DNA of 64,000 bases, taken from Microvirga rosea (GTDB lineage: Bacteria; Pseudomonadota; Alphaproteobacteria; Rhizobiales; Beijerinckiaceae). Each line of letters opens with the position of its first letter. Within the stretch, counting starts at the first letter, position 1. Positions 1 through 8,868 of this stretch are shown piece after piece. Under the pieces are notes generated by a model. That model was not told where the DNA came from. It saw only the letters and a list, made by a program, of their open reading frames with translations, and did not search any database. The position numbers and the translations under genes are program-made. The stretch lies in assembly GCF_020595095.1 (NCBI RefSeq), contig NZ_JAJDOP010000005.1, positions 124,001-188,000 of the forward strand, given 5' to 3'.

Positions 1-1488
1 ATCGACGTTATTGTCTTCATAGGCCTTGATCCAAGCAGTCGTCTTCATGTCGTTCTTGCGGATCATCGGACCTGCTTCCATGGAAGTGTGGATCTCATCT
101 CCGGTTCGATCCAGGAAGCCCGTGTTGATGAAGAAGATTCTCTCCGATGCAGCCTGAATAGCGGCCCTGAGGTTCACAGTCGTGCGCCGCTCTTCGTCCA
201 TGATTCCCATTTTGATGGTGTTTCGCGGCAGAGACAGCATCTGCTCGACGGCCGCAAAAAGATCATTGGCGAACGCGACCTCATCCGGCCCATGCATCTT
301 GGGCTTCACGATGTAGATCGAGCCCGTGCGGCTATTGCGGAAGGGTCCGGCCCCATGCAGGTCATGAAGACCTATCAGCGCCGTCACGGCCGCATCAAGA
401 ATTGTCTCCGGGATCTCCTCACCTGCACTGTCGAGAACAGCATCGGTGAACATGTGGTGCCCCACATTGCGCACAAGCATGAGGCTTCGCCCATGCAGTC
501 GGACCTCGCCTCCACCCGGGGCGGTATAGATCCGATCCGCATTGAGACGGCGCTCGATCGTCCGACCACCTTTTTCAAAGGTCTCGACAAGGTCGCCCCG
601 CATAAGTCCGAGCCAGGTTCGATAAACCTCGACCTTGTCGTCGGCATCGACAGCCGCGACACTGTCTTCCAGATCCATGATCGTCGATAGCGCAGCCTCC
701 ATAAGCACATCCGCGACGCCGGCCGGATCCTCTGCGCCGATCGGACTTGTGCGGTCGATGCGAATATCCATGTGCAGGCCGTTATGGCGCAGCAACAATC
801 CGGAAGGATGGGTTTGATCGCCCTGGTATCCGGCAAACTGCCCGGGATCGGACAGTTCCGTTGTGGTGCCGCCACGAAGCTGCACAAGAAGCGCCCCATT
901 CTCTACCGTATATGCCGCCGCATCTTTATGGCTTCCGATCTTCAGCGGCACGGCGCGATCGAGAAATTCGCGCGCCCACGCAACAACCTTGGCCCCTCGG
1001 ATCTTGTTGTATCCCGTTCCCTTTCCGGCACCCTCATCCTCGGAAATAACGTCCGTTCCATACAAGGCGTCGTAGAGGGATCCCCAGCGGGCGTTAGCGG
1101 CATTCAGGGCATACCGGGCATTGGAAACCGGTACGACGAGCTGCGGGCCAGCCGTTTCGGCGATCTCACGATCGACATTCCTGGTCGTGACCGAGAACGT
1201 CTCCGGTTCAGGTCGCAGGTAGCCGATCTCGCGCAGGAAGTTCTCGTAATGATCGCGATTGAACGCCTGCCCTGACCTTCCCCGATGATAGGCATCGATT
1301 TGCTCTTGGAGCTGGTCGCGAACTGCCAGGAGGGCGCGGTTACGCGGTGCGAAATCCCGGACGAGGCCAGCAAGTCCGCTCCAGAATGACTCCGGCGATA
1401 TGCCCGTTCCCTGAAGGGTCTCCTCAGTGATAAAGTCATGGAGAGCCGGCGCGATCTGCAGGCCATGCTTCTGGATGCGGTTCATCAT
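1..1488 (-). CDS. glcB: Malate synthase G, C-terminus cut by window edge
   Basis: Condenses glyoxylate with acetyl-CoA to malate (EC 2.3.3.9), cytosolic, glyoxylate/glycolate assimilation. Translating the minus strand from the double ATG at 1483-1488 gives 496 residues, open to the window edge. The G-isoform is normally about 720 residues, so roughly the last third is outside. Seen: the DEERRT segment that carries the Mg-binding Glu of the family, and [11 protein letters not shown] with the Mg-binding Asp (about residue 460 here). The catalytic Asp of the C-terminal part lies outside the window. A GGGAA-type Shine-Dalgarno sits just upstream of the start. The gene follows the diguanylate cyclase on the same strand with about 160 bases between them. 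Start could be either of the two adjacent ATGs. Confidence 0.95.
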   Translation of the reverse strand, partial: MMNRIQKHGLQIAPALHDFITEETLQGTGISPESFWSGLAGLVRDFAPRNRALLAVRDQLQEQIDAYHRGRSGQAFNRDHYENFLREIGYLRPEPETFSVTTRNVDREIAETAGPQLVVPVSNARYALNAANARWGSLYDALYGTDVISEDEGAGKGTGYNKIRGAKVVAWAREFLDRAVPLKIGSHKDAAAYTVENGALLVQLRGGTTTELSDPGQFAGYQGDQTHPSGLLLRHNGLHMDIRIDRTSPIGAEDPAGVADVLMEAALSTIMDLEDSVAAVDADDKVEVYRTWLGLMRGDLVETFEKGGRTIERRLNADRIYTAPGGGEVRLHGRSLMLVRNVGHHMFTDAVLDSAGEEIPETILDAAVTALIGLHDLHGAGPFRNSRTGSIYIVKPKMHGPDEVAFANDLFAAVEQMLSLPRNTIKMGIMDEERRTTVNLRAAIQAASERIFFINTGFLDRTGDEIHTSMEAGPMIRKNDMKTTAWIKAYEDNNVD

Positions 1489-1540
1489 TTCCCGTTCTTC
1501 CCGGATTCAGGTCTTCCGAGCTTATCTTAATGTCTTGCTT

Positions 1541-1623
1541 TAGAAAAAGGAGGGGCCGGATCACCAAAAGGTCGAGATGGCCGGGGGCGAGGGACTTCAC
1601 CCCATTCCGCTCGGCCTCCTTCC
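1541..1623 (-). terminator. Possible intrinsic terminator after the diguanylate cyclase
   Basis: Between the cyclase stop (1647) and glcB there are complementary arms AAGGAGG (1547-1553) and CCTCCTT (1615-1621). On the minus strand the second arm runs straight into TTTTTCT (1541-1548), as expected for a terminator. The enclosed loop is long (about 60 bases) but holds more G/C complementarity. Moderate to low support. Confidence 0.35.
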
Positions 1624-1646
1624 GTATGATGCGAGACAGGGTTCGG

Positions 1647-3149
1647 TTAGGAGCCGGCCCCCGTCGCGCGCCGGTCGCCCCCCTGCCCTTGCGCGTAATA
1701 GGCCCTTTTAGCATCGTACATCGCCAGATCCGCTCGCTTCACCACGTCCTCCAGCCTTTCGCCCGGGATCGCTGTGGCCATGCCAATGGCAAAGCTCAAC
1801 GGCTGGCTCGAGTAGAACTGATTGTTGACGGCGACGAGTTTTTCGATGCTCTCAGTAAGAACCGCGCCTTCACGTTCGTCGGTATTTGGAAGGAGGAGCG
1901 CGAACTCGTCCCCGCCGATCCGGGCTGCGGAACAAGGCCTCTGGATGGCCTTGTTGAGAACCTCGCCCGCACGCCGCAGGAGGGCATCGCCGGCGGCATG
2001 CCCGAGCTGATCGTTGGTGGCTTTCAAACCGTTGAGATCCGCCACGATGATTGTGACGGGGAACGGCCCTTTACGTTCGAGGCGATTGAGTTCATCGACA
2101 AAAAACGAGCGGTTATAGAGCTTTGTCAGGACGTCGTGCCTGCCCAGATACTCAAGATATGCCTCCGCCTTTTTCCGTGCGGTAATATCCGTCAGGGCCA
2201 CCTGAACGAGCGACCAGTCATGCTCGTGTCCCGGCAGGACCGAAAACTGCAAGTGAAGGTGCAGCTGGTCTCCCAGCAGAGAATAATTGACGACCTCACG
2301 ACGTTGGAAGATCCGCCCCTCCCAAAGATCGATGAGCTGCTCCCTGAAGTGCGGCTTCATATCGTCCCGGAAGATCTCCCTCAGATTTTTCAGGAGGGTT
2401 TCCTTGTCCGGCGCGGCGAAAAGCTCGAGGGTGTGGTGATTGACGTCGATAACCTGGATCTCATTCATGCAGCGTTCCACGAACTCCGGATGAACGTCGG
2501 TGAAGACCCGGAAGTCGGTAATCCCGTTTTCGCGCACCTCCTCCAGAAGGCGCTTGACGCTGCTGAAGTCCTCAACCCACAGGGAAATCGGTGAATGCTC
2601 GAAGAGACCGCGCGCGTATCGCTCACTTTCGGCAAGTTGCCGCCTGGCGGTTTCCCTTTCTGTCACATCCTCGACGGCGACCAGGACTCTTTCCCAGCTG
2701 CCCTCGTAACCGGGAAGGATCATGCCTTTCAGCTGGATATCGAGACGGCGCCCCGACAGACTGTAATTGACGGTATTGCTGAAGAACTCTGTTCCCCCAT
2801 CCCAAAGCTGCACCATTTCGTCGATATGCGCTTTAAGCATGTCATTCTGAAAGATGGTGGCGAGGTTCTCGACCAAATGATCGCAATCCGTGGCGTCGAA
2901 CAGTGCCAGGGTCTTGCGGTTCACCTTGATGACGCGAATGCGGCTCGAACAGGCCTCCGCTCGTCGCGGATCTTCCTCAAGATATTGGCGCAGCGATCGA
3001 ACCCCTGCGCGGCGCCATTCATCGAAGAGTATCTTGATGCCGCTATAATCCTCGAGCCACAAAGATACGGGCGCGAGATCGAACATTTCGGCATCGTCAT
3101 TCAGAGGATCGGCGATGCCAATCCCGGGATTCTCGTGAGAAGACGACAT
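1647..3149 (-). CDS. Diguanylate cyclase with two tandem related PAS domains
   Basis: Predicted to make cyclic di-GMP from two GTP in response to a signal sensed by PAS domains. Reading from ATG 3149 gives 500 residues. Two homologous sensor units come first (about 20-165 and 180-325). Each begins with a P-(V/I)-SLW-(L/V)-ED motif and contains a DVTE/DITA-type PAS end. The C-terminal GGDEF domain has an intact IGGDEF active site at about 411-416. No RxxD inhibitory site is visible five residues before it, so product inhibition may be missing. No EAL or HD-GYP domain and no membrane segment is visible, so it is likely cytosolic. A TTG at 3179 would add ten residues; the ATG is preferred. It lies downstream of the hexuronate operon, separated by a strong hairpin. 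Confidence 0.9.
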   Translation of the reverse strand: MSSSHENPGIGIADPLNDDAEMFDLAPVSLWLEDYSGIKILFDEWRRAGVRSLRQYLEEDPRRAEACSSRIRVIKVNRKTLALFDATDCDHLVENLATIFQNDMLKAHIDEMVQLWDGGTEFFSNTVNYSLSGRRLDIQLKGMILPGYEGSWERVLVAVEDVTERETARRQLAESERYARGLFEHSPISLWVEDFSSVKRLLEEVRENGITDFRVFTDVHPEFVERCMNEIQVIDVNHHTLELFAAPDKETLLKNLREIFRDDMKPHFREQLIDLWEGRIFQRREVVNYSLLGDQLHLHLQFSVLPGHEHDWSLVQVALTDITARKKAEAYLEYLGRHDVLTKLYNRSFFVDELNRLERKGPFPVTIIVADLNGLKATNDQLGHAAGDALLRRAGEVLNKAIQRPCSAARIGGDEFALLLPNTDEREGAVLTESIEKLVAVNNQFYSSQPLSFAIGMATAIPGERLEDVVKRADLAMYDAKRAYYAQGQGGDRRATGAGS

Positions 3150-3232
3150 GCAGCATCCGCAAGGCCAGCAGAAAAACAATGCAATCTGGCACCTTGCAGC
3201 GCTTTACCGCAAGTTTTCGGCTTCTTCCAGCG

Positions 3233-3266
3233 ATACTCTGCCCTGATGAGGACCAGGGCAGAGTAT
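3233..3266 (-). terminator. Perfect 13-bp inverted repeat downstream of manD
   Basis: Arms 3233-3245 (ATACTCTGCCCTG) and 3254-3266 are perfectly complementary around an 8-base loop. The repeat lies between the manD stop (3291) and the cyclase start on the same strand. It probably ends or protects the 3' end of the hexuronate operon transcript. There is no T-run after it on the minus strand, so it is not a textbook intrinsic terminator and could also be a protein-binding dyad. Confidence 0.55.
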
Positions 3267-3290
3267 ATATTCGTTATAACAGTTCGATAT

Positions 3291-4499
3291 CTACCAGTTC
3301 CACATGGTTCCGTCTTCGAGCCGCGCTACTGGAAGGTAAGCTCGCTCGTAGGGATACTTGGCGGCCAAACGCTCATCGATGTCCACCCCATGCCCTGGCA
3401 CATCACCGGGGTAAAGGAACCCGTCCGCAAAGGTATAGGCGTGAGGGAAGACTTCATCCGTTTGGTCAGTATGGCGCATGTATTCCTGGATCCCGAAATT
3501 CGGAACCCACAGGTCAAAGTGGAGGGCGGCTCCCATACATACGGGCGACAGATCCGTCGCGCCATGAGATCCGGTTTTGACTTGATACAACTCTGCGAGG
3601 GCTGCGATCTTGCGCAGCTGCGTAATGCCGCCCGCGTGCACAACAGTAGTCCGGATATAGTCGATCAGTTGGTTCTGAATGAGCTCGCGGCAGTCATGAA
3701 TGGAATTGAAGACTTCACCAATGGCAACGGGCGTTACCGTATGTTGGCGAATGAGCTTCAGCGCATCCTGGTTTTCAGCGGGCGTCGGATCTTCCATCCA
3801 GAACAGCCGGTATGGCTCGAGGCTCTTCCCGAGGCGGGCTGCCTCAATGGGTGTGAGCCGGTGATGCACGTCATGCAGGAGGTGACAATCGAATCCGTGC
3901 GTTTGGCGCAGAGCATCGAAAAGCTTCGGGGCGAAGTTGAGATACTTCTCCGTCGACCAGATCTGCTCCTCAGGGAGTCCCTTCGTAGCAGGCTCGTAGA
4001 ACAACTTTCCCCGGGCAATTCCGTAGGCTGTTTCCAAGCCTGGAACGCCAGCCTGCGCGCGTACAGCCTTGTACCCGAGGGACAGATAATGTCCGACCGC
4101 GTCCACCGTCTCGGGAATATCCCGTCCGTTCGCGTGGCCGTAGACCATGACGCCAGAGCGGCTCTTTCCACCGAGAAGCTCGTACAGCGGAAGGCCGGCA
4201 ATCTTGGCCTTGATGTCCCAGAGGGCGGTATCGACAGCAGCGATTGCCGACATTGTCACGGGACCGCGACGCCAATAAGCGCCTTTCGCCAAGTACTGCC
4301 AGATGTCCTCGATCTGCCGCGGGTCTCGTCCAATCAGACAGGGAACGACGTGTTCCTCAAGATAGGCCGCGACAGCCAGCTCGCGGCCATTGAGGGTAGC
4401 GTCACCGATCCCATAGACGCCCTGATCCGTCACAATCTTGAGCGTGACGAAGTTCCGGCCGGGACACGTTACGATGCAATAGGCTTTTTCAATCTTCAT
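3291..4499 (-). CDS. manD: D-mannonate dehydratase, enolase superfamily (ManD type)
   Basis: Dehydrates D-mannonate to 2-keto-3-deoxy-D-gluconate (EC 4.2.1.8), third step of D-glucuronate breakdown, cytosolic. The 402-residue length is that of characterised ManD proteins of the enolase superfamily, not of the unrelated UxuA. Mg ligands are present at D210, E236 and E262, with the catalytic Y159, R147 and H212 at the same numbers as in the Novosphingobium enzyme as I remember it. The [10 protein letters not shown]-terminal capping motif is also there. Last gene of the minus-strand hexuronate operon, 18 bases after the uxuB stop. Enolase-superfamily relatives without activity on mannonate exist, but the neighbourhood with uxuB and uxaC supports this call. 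Confidence 0.93.
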   Translation of the reverse strand: MKIEKAYCIVTCPGRNFVTLKIVTDQGVYGIGDATLNGRELAVAAYLEEHVVPCLIGRDPRQIEDIWQYLAKGAYWRRGPVTMSAIAAVDTALWDIKAKIAGLPLYELLGGKSRSGVMVYGHANGRDIPETVDAVGHYLSLGYKAVRAQAGVPGLETAYGIARGKLFYEPATKGLPEEQIWSTEKYLNFAPKLFDALRQTHGFDCHLLHDVHHRLTPIEAARLGKSLEPYRLFWMEDPTPAENQDALKLIRQHTVTPVAIGEVFNSIHDCRELIQNQLIDYIRTTVVHAGGITQLRKIAALAELYQVKTGSHGATDLSPVCMGAALHFDLWVPNFGIQEYMRHTDQTDEVFPHAYTFADGFLYPGDVPGHGVDIDERLAAKYPYERAYLPVARLEDGTMWNW

Positions 4500-4517
4500 G
4501 GCAGGATCCGGATGACA

Positions 4518-6002
4518 TCACGAGAAACGGGAGACCAGGTTTTCGACAGTTGCCTTGGCGCCATCTGCGTAGAGGCTTGAGAGCGCCCTTGTAACGGGTT
4601 GGACGAAGGCAGGATCATCAGGAAGATCGCGGCCGAAAATTTCGGTGATTTGGAGGAACTGACGAGCAAGTTCCGGCGGGTTTCTCCCCACTGCGTCAGC
4701 AACGGAGCGCAAGCGTTGAGCCATCGGGTCTCGCACCTCTATGGGTGCGCCGGTCTCGTCAATTCCCGTCACATAGCGCATCCAGGCAGCAACTCCGAGC
4801 GCCAGGCGATCGATGGAACCTCCTTGGGACAGTCGATCCCGAATAGTGCCGAGGAGACGCTGCGGCAGCTTCTGCGATCCATCCATTGCGATCTGCCAGG
4901 TTCGATGCCTCAACGCGGGATTTTTGAAACGCTCGACGAGGGCACGTCGATAAGCACTGAGATCCGTGCCGGAAGGCATATGCAGCGTTGGAGAAACCTC
5001 CTGCTCCATTAACTCGCGGACCAGTCTCTCAAAGGCAGGATCGGCCATGGTGTCGGAGACGGTCTCATAGCCGGCGAGATAGCCAAGGTACGCCAGGGTC
5101 GAGTGACTGCCGTTGAGAAGCCGGAGCTTCATGTTCTCGAAAGGAGCAACGTCCGCGACGAACTCCGCACCTGCCGTTTCCCATGCGGGACGGCCTTGCG
5201 GAAAATGGTCTTCGATGACCCACTGAGTAAAGGGTTCCGTAATAACCGGCCATTCGTCCTTCACGCCAAGTGACCTGGCAATTCTCTCCCGGTCCTCGTC
5301 CGTCGTTGCGGGGACGATCCGGTCGACCATGGTCGATGGACAGGCCACTTCATTCTTGAAGAAGGCTCCAAGGTCCCGGTCCACAAGCTCTGCGTAACGG
5401 CTGAAGACTCGTTTGACCGTATGCCCGTTCGAAGGGAGGTTATCGCAGCTCATGACAGCAAAGGGAGCAATGCCCGCGCTTCTGCGACGCCTTATCGCTT
5501 CCACGATGAGACCGGGAGCTGTCCTGGGCTGTGCCGGATCCGAAAGGTCCTTGATGATGTCGGGATGGTTCTCGTTCAGCTCCCCGGTCGCGGGATCATG
5601 GCAGTATCCCTTTTCGGTCACCGTCAGCGATACGATCCGGACCCGGGGATCGCTCAGAACAGCGAGAAGCTTCTCATACCCTTCGGTTGCCACAACGACG
5701 CGCATGACCGATCCGACAACTCTCAGAGCCTCTCCCTCTTGCGAGCGGATGGACAAGGTATACAGACCGTCCTGAGGCTCGAGGGCATCCCGTGTCTCGG
5801 GGCTGCGGAGGCTTGCCGCCACAATACCCCAGCCTGGATCCTGAGCCAGAACGGCGTCCGTATAGGCGGCCTGATGAGCGCGATGAAACGCCCCGATCCC
5901 TAAATGAACGATTCCTGGAGTCAGATGTGCGCGATCATAGTCCGGACGCATGATCGTTCCGGGCAGACTGCCGATGGCAGCCTGATTCAAACGGTTCACC
6001 AT
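4518..6002 (-). CDS. uxuB: Fructuronate reductase / mannitol dehydrogenase family
   Basis: NAD-dependent polyol/uronate dehydrogenase, predicted to reduce D-fructuronate to D-mannonate (EC 1.1.1.57). 494 residues from ATG 6000-6002, preceded by a GAGG Shine-Dalgarno; the longer frame beginning at 6074 would run into the upstream permease gene and is rejected. Seen: an N-terminal Rossmann part with GIVHLGIGAFHRAH, and the family hallmark KLRLLNGSHS followed by the all-helical C-terminal domain. Placed between the ABC permease (7-base gap) and manD, matching the uxaC-uxuB-manD order of the glucuronate pathway. No separate tagaturonate reductase (uxaB) is in the window. Mannitol 2-dehydrogenase is the main alternative on sequence alone. 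Confidence 0.88.
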   Translation of the reverse strand: MVNRLNQAAIGSLPGTIMRPDYDRAHLTPGIVHLGIGAFHRAHQAAYTDAVLAQDPGWGIVAASLRSPETRDALEPQDGLYTLSIRSQEGEALRVVGSVMRVVVATEGYEKLLAVLSDPRVRIVSLTVTEKGYCHDPATGELNENHPDIIKDLSDPAQPRTAPGLIVEAIRRRRSAGIAPFAVMSCDNLPSNGHTVKRVFSRYAELVDRDLGAFFKNEVACPSTMVDRIVPATTDEDRERIARSLGVKDEWPVITEPFTQWVIEDHFPQGRPAWETAGAEFVADVAPFENMKLRLLNGSHSTLAYLGYLAGYETVSDTMADPAFERLVRELMEQEVSPTLHMPSGTDLSAYRRALVERFKNPALRHRTWQIAMDGSQKLPQRLLGTIRDRLSQGGSIDRLALGVAAWMRYVTGIDETGAPIEVRDPMAQRLRSVADAVGRNPPELARQFLQITEIFGRDLPDDPAFVQPVTRALSSLYADGAKATVENLVSRFS

Positions 6003-6009
6003 GTCTGCC

Positions 6010-6852
6010 TCAATGTGCCGGTTGTTGTTTGGCGCGAGTGACGATTTGGGTCGGATTGACGAACCGCAGGGCAATGATGAGCCAAATCAGGGTTGTCACC
6101 ATGTAGATGACCGCCATGGCGTCAATCGACTGAACAGCCCGAACACCGGCAGCGAAAACCGCGTAATACAACGCCACAACGAGAGTTTGGCTTGTAGGAC
6201 CTGCCACTAGGAACGTCAGCTCGAACATCGCAATCGTCCGAACGAGAACCAAAAGGAGCGCCGCCAGGATACCAGGCAGGAGGAGCGGCAGAAGCACATG
6301 GATAAACAGCTTGAAGGTGTTTGCGCCAAAGACCCGGGCGGCTGCTTCGAGCTTTGGATCAATCTGCTCGATGAAAGGGATCATCACGAGGATCACGAAC
6401 GGTACGGTCGGAACCAGGTTGGCTGCAACGACACCCCAGAAAGTGCCGGCCAAGCCGGTTCGATACAGGACTGTCGCAAGGGGGATGCCGAATGTGATCG
6501 GCGGGATCAGGAGCGGAAGAAGAAACAGCAGAACCAGCAGGCGCTTCCCCGGAAAGTCGCGCCGAGCCAAGGCATAGGCTGCCGTCACCCCCAGGGCACC
6601 TGAGATGAGTACGACCACGCCCACGACCTGAAATGTGACGATGAGCACGTCCCCGAGCTGAAATTCATTCCACGCGGATGAGTACCATCGCGTCGTCCAT
6701 CCGATGGGAAGCCAGGTTCCAAGCCATCGCGTCGCAAAGGAACTCGTGACCACCGTTCCGATCATGGCAAGCAGGTTAACGACGAAGAAGCCGACCATCG
6801 CCCATACGGCGGTTGCCCACAGCTTGGCTCCCAGAGTGGTATCGCGGATCAT
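6010..6852 (-). CDS. ABC transporter permease (PotC/PotI-like)
   Basis: Inner-membrane subunit of the importer encoded in the hexuronate operon. 280 residues with about six hydrophobic segments and the cytoplasmic EAA loop (KLEAAARVFGAN, about residues 166-177) that docks on the ATPase. The sequence style is of the spermidine/putrescine/iron/2-aminoethylphosphonate permease group rather than the CUT1 sugar permeases. The ATG at 6852 follows the stop of the partner permease by six bases. Substrate is inferred only from context: a uronate or uronate derivative. Confidence 0.88.
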   Translation of the reverse strand: MIRDTTLGAKLWATAVWAMVGFFVVNLLAMIGTVVTSSFATRWLGTWLPIGWTTRWYSSAWNEFQLGDVLIVTFQVVGVVVLISGALGVTAAYALARRDFPGKRLLVLLFLLPLLIPPITFGIPLATVLYRTGLAGTFWGVVAANLVPTVPFVILVMIPFIEQIDPKLEAAARVFGANTFKLFIHVLLPLLLPGILAALLLVLVRTIAMFELTFLVAGPTSQTLVVALYYAVFAAGVRAVQSIDAMAVIYMVTTLIWLIIALRFVNPTQIVTRAKQQPAH

Positions 6853-6858
6853 CGCGTC

Positions 6859-7761
6859 TTATCCTTTCGCTCCGGTCGCCGGCCCACGATAGAAGAGCCC
6901 ACGTGAGGCAAGAACGGCGATGACGATCGCCAGCTGAACAAATCCCATGATCATCGCGACGGCTGAAGCCATAGAGTAGTCGTATTCCTCAAACGCGGCC
7001 TGATAGGCCGCAATCGAGATCACACGCGTTGGCCCCGCCGGCTCGCCGAGAAGAACGGCAGACGGAAAGACCGAGAATGCTTGCACGAACGAAAGGCAAA
7101 ACGTAATGGCGAAACCAGGCATCAGCAGCGGCAGATAGATGTGTCTGAAGCGCTGCCAGGCGCTGGCGCCGAGGGTTGCTCCCGCTTGTTCAAGCGCGGG
7201 ATCGATGCCCGTCACATACGAAAGGGTGAGCAGGAAGGTAAAGGGAAAACCCGTGATGACCAGGGATGCAAAGACACCCCAGTAATTGTGCACCAGCCGG
7301 AGAGGCTGGGAGATGATGCCCAGCGTCATCAGCGTGCGGTTGAACCAGCCTTGCGGCCCAAGATAGTTCAAAAGGCCTTCCGCGACGAGAACAGTCCCGA
7401 GTGTGATCGGAAGAACCAGAATGGTCGTCAGAAGACGCTGGTGCCGCATCAGACGCACGCGGAAGGCGACAGGTACGGCGAGAACCAGATTCAGGAGCGT
7501 TACGGGGATCGCGAGGGCCAGAGTCTTGTAGATCGTGTCGTAGAGATAGGCGTCTGCAAAGAATCTCTGGTAATTGGCCAGCCAGCCGCCATTCTTCGGT
7601 TCGAACGACAAGATGAGGCCAAACGCGAATGGATAGACGAAAAGGCAAAGGCTGAAGATCGCCGCAGGAAGAACCAGCAGAGTGACGGCGTCGAAACCGC
7701 GGGCAGCCAGCTTCTGGCGTAAATTGGGCCCGCTAGCCGTTCTTGCAACAGTGGCGTGCAT
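6859..7761 (-). CDS. ABC transporter permease (PotB/PotH-like)
   Basis: Partner inner-membrane permease. 300 residues: a short cytoplasmic N-terminus, then about six membrane spans, with an EAA loop (ALEQAGATLGAS, about 187-198). Belongs to the binding-protein-dependent permease family of the polyamine/iron type. It lies 12 bases after the ATPase stop, and all four transport genes run in one direction, so co-transcription is near certain. The substrate cannot be read from the sequence. Confidence 0.88.
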   Translation of the reverse strand: MHATVARTASGPNLRQKLAARGFDAVTLLVLPAAIFSLCLFVYPFAFGLILSFEPKNGGWLANYQRFFADAYLYDTIYKTLALAIPVTLLNLVLAVPVAFRVRLMRHQRLLTTILVLPITLGTVLVAEGLLNYLGPQGWFNRTLMTLGIISQPLRLVHNYWGVFASLVITGFPFTFLLTLSYVTGIDPALEQAGATLGASAWQRFRHIYLPLLMPGFAITFCLSFVQAFSVFPSAVLLGEPAGPTRVISIAAYQAAFEEYDYSMASAVAMIMGFVQLAIVIAVLASRGLFYRGPATGAKG

Positions 7762-7773
7762 GCAATCGCTCCG

Positions 7774-8847
7774 TCAGACCGGTTCAGAGAAAACGAGCGT
7801 GTTGTCCTCGCCGGCGACCAGGTGAACGGCAGTTCCCGGCTCCACCGCTTGGAAAGAGCGGAAAACGAGTTCCAGCCCGCCTTTCGTATGAGCCGTACCG
7901 ACAAACTCCCGGCCGCGGTATTCCGCCGTATCGACGCTCACCGCCAGGGCATTGCCGCCTGGCTCCCCAATAACGAGATCATCCGGGCGAATGGCAACAT
8001 ATGCTGTCGAACCGTCGGGAATCGTCTCCCGTGTCCGACCGCTGATCCTTGCCCCTTCCACGTCGACGATTGCACGACCGTTGCTGCTGGCGACCAGCTT
8101 GCCCTTGAGTTTGTTCCGGAAGCCCATGAAATCGGCGACATCTAAATGCTCCGGCGCTTCATAGAGCTCTTTTGGGGTTCCAACCTGCCGCACAAGGCCA
8201 TCGCGAAGCACAACGATGCGATCCGCAAGGGAGAGAGCCTCATCCTGATCGTGGGTCACATAGATCGTTGTCGCGCCAAGCTCATTGTGGATGCGTCGGA
8301 TTTCTGCGCGCATTTCCAATCGAAGCTTTGCGTCGAGGTTCGACAGCGGCTCGTCCATCAGGACGAGAGGCGGCTCGATGACGATGGCGCGTGCAATGGC
8401 GACCCGTTGTTGCTGCCCGCCGGAGAGCTGACCCGGTAGTTTATGTCCCTGTCCCTGGAGCCTGACCAGATTCAAGGCTTCGTCGATTTTGCGCTCCATC
8501 TCCGCCTTCGGCGTGCCACGCATTTTCAATCCGAAGCCGATATTCTGGCGCACGTTCAGATGAGGAAAGAGCGCATAGTTCTGGAAAACCATCCCGAACC
8601 CGCGCTCTTCCGGCTTAAGAGTGTCGACCCGGCTCTTATCGAGCCAGATCGCGCCACCTGTGACCGGGAGGAGCCCCGCGATACAGTTCAAAGTCGTCGA
8701 TTTCCCGCAACCCGACGGGCCAAGCAGCGCGATGAACTCGCCCCGCTGGATCGTCAGGTTGATTTCGCGCAGTGCATTGAGAGCTCCGAAATCACGACTC
8801 ACGCGATCGAGCCGCACCTCATTGAACTGCGAAAGAGCAATCGCCAT
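7774..8847 (-). CDS. ABC transporter ATP-binding protein (PotA/FbpC-like)
   Basis: ATPase energising the importer of the hexuronate operon. 357 residues. Walker [10 protein letters not shown] at 43-51, signature LSGGQQQR at 141-148, Walker B LVLMDE at 161-166, with the usual D-loop and switch His (VTHDQDEAL). The C-terminal ~110 residues form a TOBE-like regulatory domain. All catalytic motifs are intact. It sits between the binding protein gene (21-base gap) and the first permease. Confidence 0.93.
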   Translation of the reverse strand: MAIALSQFNEVRLDRVSRDFGALNALREINLTIQRGEFIALLGPSGCGKSTTLNCIAGLLPVTGGAIWLDKSRVDTLKPEERGFGMVFQNYALFPHLNVRQNIGFGLKMRGTPKAEMERKIDEALNLVRLQGQGHKLPGQLSGGQQQRVAIARAIVIEPPLVLMDEPLSNLDAKLRLEMRAEIRRIHNELGATTIYVTHDQDEALSLADRIVVLRDGLVRQVGTPKELYEAPEHLDVADFMGFRNKLKGKLVASSNGRAIVDVEGARISGRTRETIPDGSTAYVAIRPDDLVIGEPGGNALAVSVDTAEYRGREFVGTAHTKGGLELVFRSFQAVEPGTAVHLVAGEDNTLVFSEPV

Positions 8848-8868
8848 CGCGGGTTCCCTTCCTGACTC

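Noticed and set aside
1530-4580. Two long plus-strand open frames (1530-2594 and 2595-4580) opposite the cyclase and manD
   Set aside because: They are antisense to genes with clear domain motifs, show no recognisable domain, and are expected in GC-rich sequence.
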